From: Microcebus murinus
Lineage: Eukaryota; Chordata; Mammalia; Primates; Cheirogaleidae
Length of the DNA stretch: 64,000 bases
Assembly: GCF_040939455.1 (NCBI RefSeq)
Contig: NC_134129.1
Span: forward strand, 16,688,001-16,752,000
Reading direction: 5' to 3'
The notes under the pieces were generated by a model. That model was not told where the DNA came from. It made no database searches and saw only the letters and a program-made list of their open reading frames with translations. Below, in pieces: positions 57,647 through 64,000 of the stretch. The translations under genes and the position numbers were made by a program. How positions within the stretch are numbered: position 1 is the first letter of the stretch; each line of letters begins with the position of its first letter.

Positions 57647-59840
57647 TTACGACTTTAACACTTCTCCAAAACTCTCAATCTTCGTTTCTAACAAAGAAAG
57701 AGCAGATCTCAGGTTCAGAACTTATGGCACATAGGAATTTAATAACAACGTTTTGTTTTAAATTTCCAATTTATGCCAAATGATATACTGGATTCCATCT
57801 ATAATAATAAATAATTGAGTTTCCTTTAAAAATTAAACTTCGCCTTAATAGTGAAAAATGAAAATCTTCACTTAAAAGTCATGTTCCTTGAATTGAAAAG
57901 TGAGCGATTCAAAGAGGCAAACCATAGTACAGGCAGCACTGGAATTGTCAAAACTGTGACGGTGGCACTTCTAGGGCTAAAATGGATGCCCGTTCGTTCA
58001 GGACCTTCGGGAGAGGCTAGCTTCGTGAGGAAGGGTGGACGGGTGCTATTCAGAACATTCTGGGTTTCTCTAAGCAAACAGAGAGCCCATTTCTTCCTCT
58101 TCTTTTTCTACTGATACCTAAAACCACCATCATTGTCACCATGATAACTGTCACCACCCCTTTGATCATCACCTCCATTGTCACCTCCTCCACTGTCATT
58201 AAGAGCATGTCGGCATCTTGCTATCTTTGTCACCATCCCTGCCATGCACGCTATGTGGCCCAGGTCCCCAGCATGTCAGGGCCTCTGTGATTGCAACATC
58301 CTCCTGCCTGGGCTCCATGATTCCAGTCTTCCTTCATTCCAGTTCATCCTGCACGACATACAAACCCCACGGTCATTCCACCAGTTTCTGACTGTGTAAC
58401 TGACAGCCCTGCCCACAGAACACCCGATCCAATCTAAATTCTTCTTCCCACCTTTCGTGACTACCCAAACTCTCCACTCTCTCCCTCCTCTTTTCCATTT
58501 TCTCTGTCTAAAATGACCCTCTTGCCCATTTAGGTCTCCATCATTTCCTTGCGAGCATTTTCTTAAGCCATTAAATGTTTTTCTAAAAGCACAATTTTTA
58601 ATAGCTCCAAAGTGTGCGGCGATGGATGTTCCGTGATCTATTTAACTAACCTCTTACTGTTAGACACTTTAGCTATTTCCATTTCCTCATTATAATGAAC
58701 AATACTGCAATGAAAATCCATGCATATAAACAAGAAGAATCACACCTTCATCTCTTTCTTACTTCCTTATTTTGCAGGAAGCCAAACAAATAATCACGGA
58801 GCAAGCGAAGCTTAAGGGAAAACAAGGATATTCCCGAAATGTCCTTTGAAACAAGGACCTTGAATTGTTGAAAATAAACCCTTTGGATCTGATGACCTTG
58901 TTTCCTTTTCTGAGCAAAAAAAAAAAAAAAAATAGAACAGCAGCAAGATGACATGACTTTGCCCTTTCGGAAGCCAAGAGAGATATTTATTGCCAAAGTC
59001 TCATGGATGCTGAATTGCCACTGGAAGTCATTCAGCTCCCTGCTGAACTCGTGTAGCCTTAGGCTGCAGGTCAACAGCTTGATGAAGTGACAGCCTCCAC
59101 CCCCAACTCTGTGAGCACCAATGGAGATTCGAAATGGGACCTGGGACTGGGTCAGAGAAGTGACTTATTTTTGAGAAGACCCTGCCCTAAATATAATCTA
59201 GTCCAGCTGTCCAAACATGGACAATTCAACGCAGCCAGCCAGCCGTCCCCCCCCCCCATCCAGATGTTTGCCATCACACCATCTCAGATTATCCCTCCTT
59301 CTATCCAGTGTGACTTGTACTAATCATGCTTGTCCAAGAATTGCATTTGCTTTTAATTAGAAGACATGTATTCTGATTCCACTGGGGCCTCGTAGCTGTA
59401 GCACGGAGCCACAGCCTACGTTATTCACAATCTTTAAATCATAATTGCCCTTTGCCTTATGACAAATCGCTGAGGTCTTCCTTCCATCTCAGAAATTTCA
59501 AAACTACACTAAAATTTCAGTTGATTGCGAGCATTTGCTAGAATGTGGCTAATTCTATTTCATCTACACATTCTGCAACCACTAAATTCCCATGATGCCA
59601 GTGGGCTCTCAGTATTTGCGTATCTTTGTGCTCAGAAGTCTCCGACGATTATGTTTCAAAGTTAGACCTGCTTTCAAACTCCGTCCGGATACGTGGTTTT
59701 GCTTGGGTCATCACCAACAATGTCTATGAGAGGATTATAAGTGTTATTATGAGGATTTAAACACAACTCGGCAGAGTGTTTAATATGGAGCATGTATGCA
59801 AATATACATTGATTCCTTCTATTCCTTTGAAAATCTCTAG
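57647..59840. other. Unique region with a possible old L1 fragment
   Basis: 58600-58740 (GTGATCTATTTAACTAACCT, CAATACTGCAATGAAAATCC) resembles reverse old L1. 58110-58200 is an imperfect CCATCA/CACC-rich stretch. A C-run lies at 59248-59257. No gene recognised. Confidence 0.35.
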
Positions 59841-59850
59841 ATAGCCTTTT

Positions 59851-60184
59851 TTTTTCTTTTTTGAGACAGAGTCTCACTTTTTTGCCCAGGCTAGAGTGAG
59901 TGGCATGGCGTCACCCTAGCTCACAGCAACCTCAATCTCCTGGGCTCAAGCGATCCTCCTGCCTCAACCTCCCAAGTAGCTGGGACTATAGGCATGCGCC
60001 ACCATGCCTAGCTAATTTTTTTTTTCTATATATATTAGTTGGCCAATTAATTTCTTTCTATTTTATAGTAGAGATGGGGTCTCTCTGTTGCTCAGGCTGG
60101 TTTCGAACTCCTGACCTTGAGCGATCCTCCTGCCTCGGCCTCCCAGAGTGCTAAGATTACAGCCGTGAGCCACCGCGCCCGGCC
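59851..60184 (-). mobile_element. Alu SINE
   Basis: Reverse copy; target duplication ATAG(C/A)CTTTT-like at 59841-59850 and 60185-60194. Confidence 0.94.
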
Positions 60185-61019
60185 ATAGACTTTTCTAAAT
60201 GCCTATCTGGCCCTACCTCCAGGAGACTGAAGCAGACTTTCAAAGGGATTAATTTTCTAAGATTTAGTTCTTTTGTCTGAGAGATAGTGAGCAAGAAATC
60301 CTCTAGAACATTCTGGGTATGCAGGAAGCAAGTGAGGATGATTCTATAGTTTCACTGTTCTTCCTCGTGAAATGTCTTTCTAGACCATTCTATGATCTGA
60401 TGCTTTGCTTACCGAGAGCATCCTTTCCTGGGAAACACCAAGAGAAACGCAAGGCCCTGCTGGGTCAACAGGTAGCCTGTTCTCCTGTCTGTCTGAGGCT
60501 GGTCTCTCTCGGCACCTACCCCCTTCCCTGCCTTCTAGTTCCTTCCCTCCCTCCCTCAGCTCTGTTCAAATTCTCTGCTTTGCTCTGATCTGCTGCAGTG
60601 TCGTGGCTCCTCGTTCCGGGTTTGCCTTCATCCTCACCATCTTGCACCACTTTCTTGCTTCCACTTTCAATGATTTTGTCCAGACTATGAGTCACATTTA
60701 AGGCAGCGACAAGGTGAGGCATACAATGCATATCTGTGGGGCAGAGTCTGAGAGGCCCAGCAGTAGCTCTGGTCTCCAGAATGTTCCCCAGGGTTCCCGG
60801 GCACTACCCTGGAGGCTGACCCACACAGCACCTTCCGCATCTTCCCCACTCGGGTTCCCGATCCTTCTCAGGCCAGGCAGAAGCCACACCTGGTCTCTGC
60901 TTTCTCCAGCGTCTACGGGTTCTGGTGTTGTAGTTACCAAGGGCTCCAAGGGCTGTTCCCAAGGGCTCCAAGCATGAATCTTCTCACAAGCAGAAAGTGG
61001 CTCACAAAGTCAGTTAGCA
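60185..61019. other. Unique sequence
   Basis: No gene or repeat recognised. A small direct repeat CCAAGGGCT occurs at 60938-60974. Confidence 0.4.
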
Positions 61020-61066
61020 TTTATTGGTCACACACCCTGGGTATTCTGCTAACTGCCTTACATGCA
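61020..61066 (-). mobile_element. MIR/L2 fragment
   Basis: TTTATTGGTCACACACCCTG and TGCTAACTGCCTTACATGCA fit the reverse MIR/L2 3' end. Very short. Confidence 0.4.
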
Positions 61067-61067
61067 A

Positions 61068-61402
61068 ATCATGGACTGGATGCTTGTGTCTTGAAGCCCT
61101 GATCCCCAGTGTGGCTATATTCAGAGGTGGGGTCTCTAAGGAAGTAATTAAGGTTGCATCAGATCATAAGGGTGGGGCCCCAATCCTATAGGATTAGTGG
61201 CTTTATAAGAAGAGACGCCAGAGAGCTCATGCACCAAGGTGCCTACTTGCAACCCAAGGGAAGAACCCTCACCAGACACCCACCCTGCAGGCATCTTGAT
61301 CTTGAACTTCCAGAGCTATGAGAAAATAGGCTTCTGTTATTTAAGCCACCCAGTCTTTTCCTTATGGTATTTTGTTATGGCAGCCTGAGCAGACTAGTAG
61401 AC
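61068..61402 (+). mobile_element. MLT1-type MaLR LTR
   Basis: CCCCAGTGTGGCTATATTCA, GGTGGGGTCTCTAAGGAAGT, CTTTATAAGAAGAGACGCCA and GGTATTTTGTTATGGCAGCC are in MLT1 sense order. Confidence 0.82.
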
Positions 61403-62867
61403 ACACCAGCCTGCTTAGCAGCTGTGAGTTTTTTAATTGAGTGAGTTTTATAATTTCTAGAGCAGAGGACTCAAGGGGCCAGAACAGGTGTCACTAATGG
61501 GTAATTGAATTGGGTCCCCGAATACAGCATGCTTTATTTCTCACCTATATTCAGTGAATTCTGAGTATTTCCTGCCTGGTGTATATTCACTATATCATGA
61601 CTATTTAGTATCCAGGTGCCGCTTTGTGTATATTTAGTACCTCTTGAATTTTAGTTATCTTTTGGTTCTCTCATCTTTTCTATGTTTAACACATACATGC
61701 TCTACTTACTACTTGTCTATACTGAAGACATCTTATGAGTTTCGTCCGACCTGTTTTCTTTCCTCCTAATGCAGAATTGCATCTTTCCAACCAATACAAT
61801 AACTGGACACTACAGTTATTAATCTTTTTTTCATGCATCCTGCTTGGAACTTGATATAGACTTTCATTTTGAACACACTTACCTTATTTCATAAATGTCC
61901 TTGTATTTTCTTGGGTGATTTCCTTCCTCCTGTTTTTCCTTATTTTCTCTTTCTAGAACCCATATTAGAAATAAGTCGAGTCTACTCAGTCATACACATC
62001 TCTTCCCCTTTCACTCCTAGCCCCCATTTTCTTGTCTTCTTGTTCCACAGTTTGGAAACATTTCACAGCTTTCTCTTTCTATTTCAGTGTGTTTTCAAAT
62101 TTCTGGAGACCCTTGGTTACTTATTGATATTCAGATAAAAATCAATAATTAGGGGGCTCAGAGCCCTATGGCAGTAGAGCCTACAGGCCAGGCGAGTTCA
62201 CTTTGGGGTGAGTGGGAAGAAGGGAGCTGTCCCTTTTTCCTGGTGGCCCCTCCAGACATCAGAATGCAGAGAATCAGAAGCACCGGCATTCATGCCAGCC
62301 TGCCCTGGTTAGTTCTAGACTAACCCACCCTGTTCAGTCTCTTTAGATAACTCTCTTTATATTTGTAGGGGTGGGAGGGTTAAATGCCTGGCTGCTGGTT
62401 ATTCTGAGCAAAGAATTAGGGGATCACTGGGGAGCAGTTTGTTCTATAGACGAACCTTTAAATAATACTATTTGTTTTCTACCCCACTTCTCATTCCTGT
62501 CCTCATGGAACCACAAGCAGCTCCCAAGGCTGGTGTATCCTCAGGACCCTAATAAGTGGCAGCCAGCCTTCCTCCACCGGGGGCTTTGGGGTCTGGGAGC
62601 TGCCCTGTTCACCAGCTTCATTGATCAATATCCTTCCCTCAGCACCCCTCCACCACCCCCCACCCCTGTCTCCTGGGAACTTGCTAAGACTGGCCCCCTC
62701 CTCCCCTGGCTATTATTCCTTAGTATCGTTTTTGTATAATGATGGGAGGGAAAGGAGATACACATTATGCTGTTTGTCACCTTCAACACTGCTCTATTTA
62801 TTTCGATTGTGAATTAGGGTAGGCTAAACGGTTGCAACAAATTGACCATGAAACATGTAAGATATAA
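61403..62867. other. Unique sequence
   Basis: The 122-codon frame at 62371-62739 ends in a hydrophobic stretch but has no recognisable family. No gene is supported. Confidence 0.35.
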
Positions 62868-62954
62868 TACCGTGTTTCCCCCAAAATAAGCCCTACCCAT
62901 AAAATAAGCCCTAGCAGGATGTCTGAGCATGTGTGCAATAGAAGCCCTACCTTG

Positions 62955-63203
62955 AAAATCAGCCCTAGTGATGGGCGTGGCTATGAAAATCAGCCCTAGT
63001 GATGGGCGTGGCTATGAAAATCAGCCCTAGTGATGGGCGTGGCTATGAAAATCAGCCCTAGTGATGGGCGTGGCTATGAAAATCAGCCCTAGTGATGGGC
63101 GTGGCTATGAAAACCAGCCCTAGTGATGGGCGTGGCTATGAAAATCAGCCCTAGTGATGGGCGTGGCTATGAAAATCAGCCCTAGTGACAGGTATGGCTG
63201 CGC
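62955..63203 (+). repeat. 31-bp internal minisatellite, 8 units
   Basis: Units at 62962 and every 31 bp to 63179. Units 1-7 are nearly identical (one T-to-C in the spacer after unit 5); the last is changed (GTGACAGGTATGG). Confidence 0.95.
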
Positions 63204-63448
63204 AGCACATCTGCACAACCCATGCATGTCGTCGCGGAGCGGGAAAGAACATGAGCAGCCCTTCTCATCTGCCCCGTGACAGCTCTAGTGCTCCACAGGA
63301 GAGATCGGGGCCAGTGGTTCTAAAGGAAATAGAGTCTCAAGAAATTCAGGATGGGATTCGGGGTTTGGAGAGTGAGGATGATGTTCCAGAAGAAGACGAC
63401 TTCACTCTATTTGAATCAATGGAGATGGTTGTACCGTGGTTAAAATAA
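63185..63448 (+). pseudogene. Element-borne open frame, copy 6
   Basis: 87 codons, close to copy 1: ending LESEDDVPEEDDFTLFES then MEMVVPWLK and a stop. Together with copy 1 it best represents the family frame. Confidence 0.45.
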
Positions 63449-63540
63449 ATAACACATGCCCTGAAAATAAGCCCTAGGGTGTCTTCTTGAGGAAAAATAA
63501 ATATAAGCCCCTGTCTTATTTTCGGGGAAACACGGTAGAT

Positions 63541-64000
63541 GCTTATTTCACGTTAGTGTAATGGTCCAAGGTTTCTGGCAGTGGCTCTCCGCAATGCAGG
63601 GACTCCTGGACCCAGTCTCTACCCGCTGGTGACTTCGCCATCCCCGGGCCTCGCTGGCACCTGCACCTGGCCAGCTGGAGAGGAGACGGGGCACGGACGA
63701 GATGTCCCGGCTGCGTGAAAGCTTTGAGCCGGCAGCCCACAGATCATATGTGCACATATGATCTTCAACTACGGAGCGCTAGTCCCCTGCGCAGACTGAC
63801 ATTCAAGGAGGCTGCGACACAGCCCCGGGGTAGGCAGCCACCTCTCGGCTGCGCCTCCGTGTGACAAAAGGGAGGATGGGTCTGGTTGTACATCCGATGT
63901 CCTTTGCCACGCACGTGTGTGGGGCTCAGGAGGGAGGTGACAGACTCCGGCAAGAACCGGGCAGGAGGACGCTTTGCTCGACGGCAGCCGTCAGTCTTGC
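63541..64000. other. Unique GC-rich sequence with palindrome
   Basis: CpG-containing unique sequence with a 24-bp perfect palindrome at 63741-63764. No gene recognised. Confidence 0.4.

Larger units (their letters stand above)
62870..63535 (+). mobile_element. TA-flanked MITE, copy 6 (666 bp, 8 VNTR units)
   Basis: Ends CCGTGTTTCCCCCAAAATAA and …TTCGGGGAAACACGG; TA at 62868-62869 and 63536-63537. It has the longest and most uniform array of the six, so it may be among the youngest or most recently expanded. Confidence 0.91.

Noticed and set aside
62371..62739. 122-codon frame with hydrophobic C-terminus
   Set aside because: No recognisable family; no splice or promoter context; likely chance.
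62955..63203. Regular 31-bp repeats resembling a CRISPR array
   Set aside because: The units are directly tandem with no variable spacers, lie inside a TA-flanked transposon, and the genome is a primate.

Overview
The window is nuclear DNA of a strepsirrhine primate (lemur/loris group). The evidence is about two dozen dimeric Alu elements carrying strepsirrhine-type changes (GCACTCTGGGAGGCC in place of the usual TTTGGGAGGCC, a linker reading AGAAAGAAATTAATTGGCCA, a right arm ending GCACTCACTCTAGCCTGGGC) and young L1 3' ends of a non-anthropoid type. Older eutherian repeats lie underneath: MIR, L2, MLT1 LTRs, MER1, MER2, MER5A and AluJ-like pieces. I recognise no host protein-coding exon, structural RNA gene or CRISPR array. 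Nearly every long open frame is a repeat artefact. The DNA looks intergenic or intronic.

Layout. 1-4.5 kb: unique, mostly AT-rich, almost repeat-free. 4.5-26.5 kb: GC-richer and Alu-dense, with two MLT1 LTRs, a 403-bp solo LTR with 5-bp target duplication (14604-15006), a small L1 3' end (16824-17149), a 540-bp GA/GAC tract (8.84-9.38 kb) and a perfect 48-unit TTTCC array (24621-24860) abutting an Alu tail. 26.5-38.6 kb: AT-rich, no young Alu, made of old L1/HAL1-like sequence, a nested L1 pair, L2, MLT1 and MLT2-like LTRs and MER2. 38.6-64 kb: Alu-dense again, with young L1 3' ends, a short hAT element with 8-bp duplication, MER1-type and MER5A copies.

Most distinctive content. Six copies of one short DNA-transposon family (513-666 bp) lie at 34536, 37441, 47485, 51532, 57060 and 62870, four forward and two reverse. 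Each has ~20-bp inverted ends beginning C(A/C)GTGTTTCCCC and a TA target duplication (CA on one side of one copy), so the family is Tc1/mariner-type. Each carries an internal array of 31-bp units whose number differs by copy (3, 7, 5, 6, 7, 8), and the array unit resembles the element's own subterminal motif. Five copies share a core with a 77-97-codon open frame ending in an acidic peptide (LESDDDVPEEDDFTLFES). The sixth copy has the same ends and array but a different core. This is the best candidate for something poorly described: a non-autonomous transposon with a self-amplifying internal minisatellite and an exchanged or captured core. I cannot tell from sequence alone whether repeat databases already list it.

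Nothing here forms a working gene system. The history visible is of repeats inserting into repeats (L1 in L1, Alu in MER5A), A-tails seeding microsatellites, and local duplication (25.14/26.30 kb).
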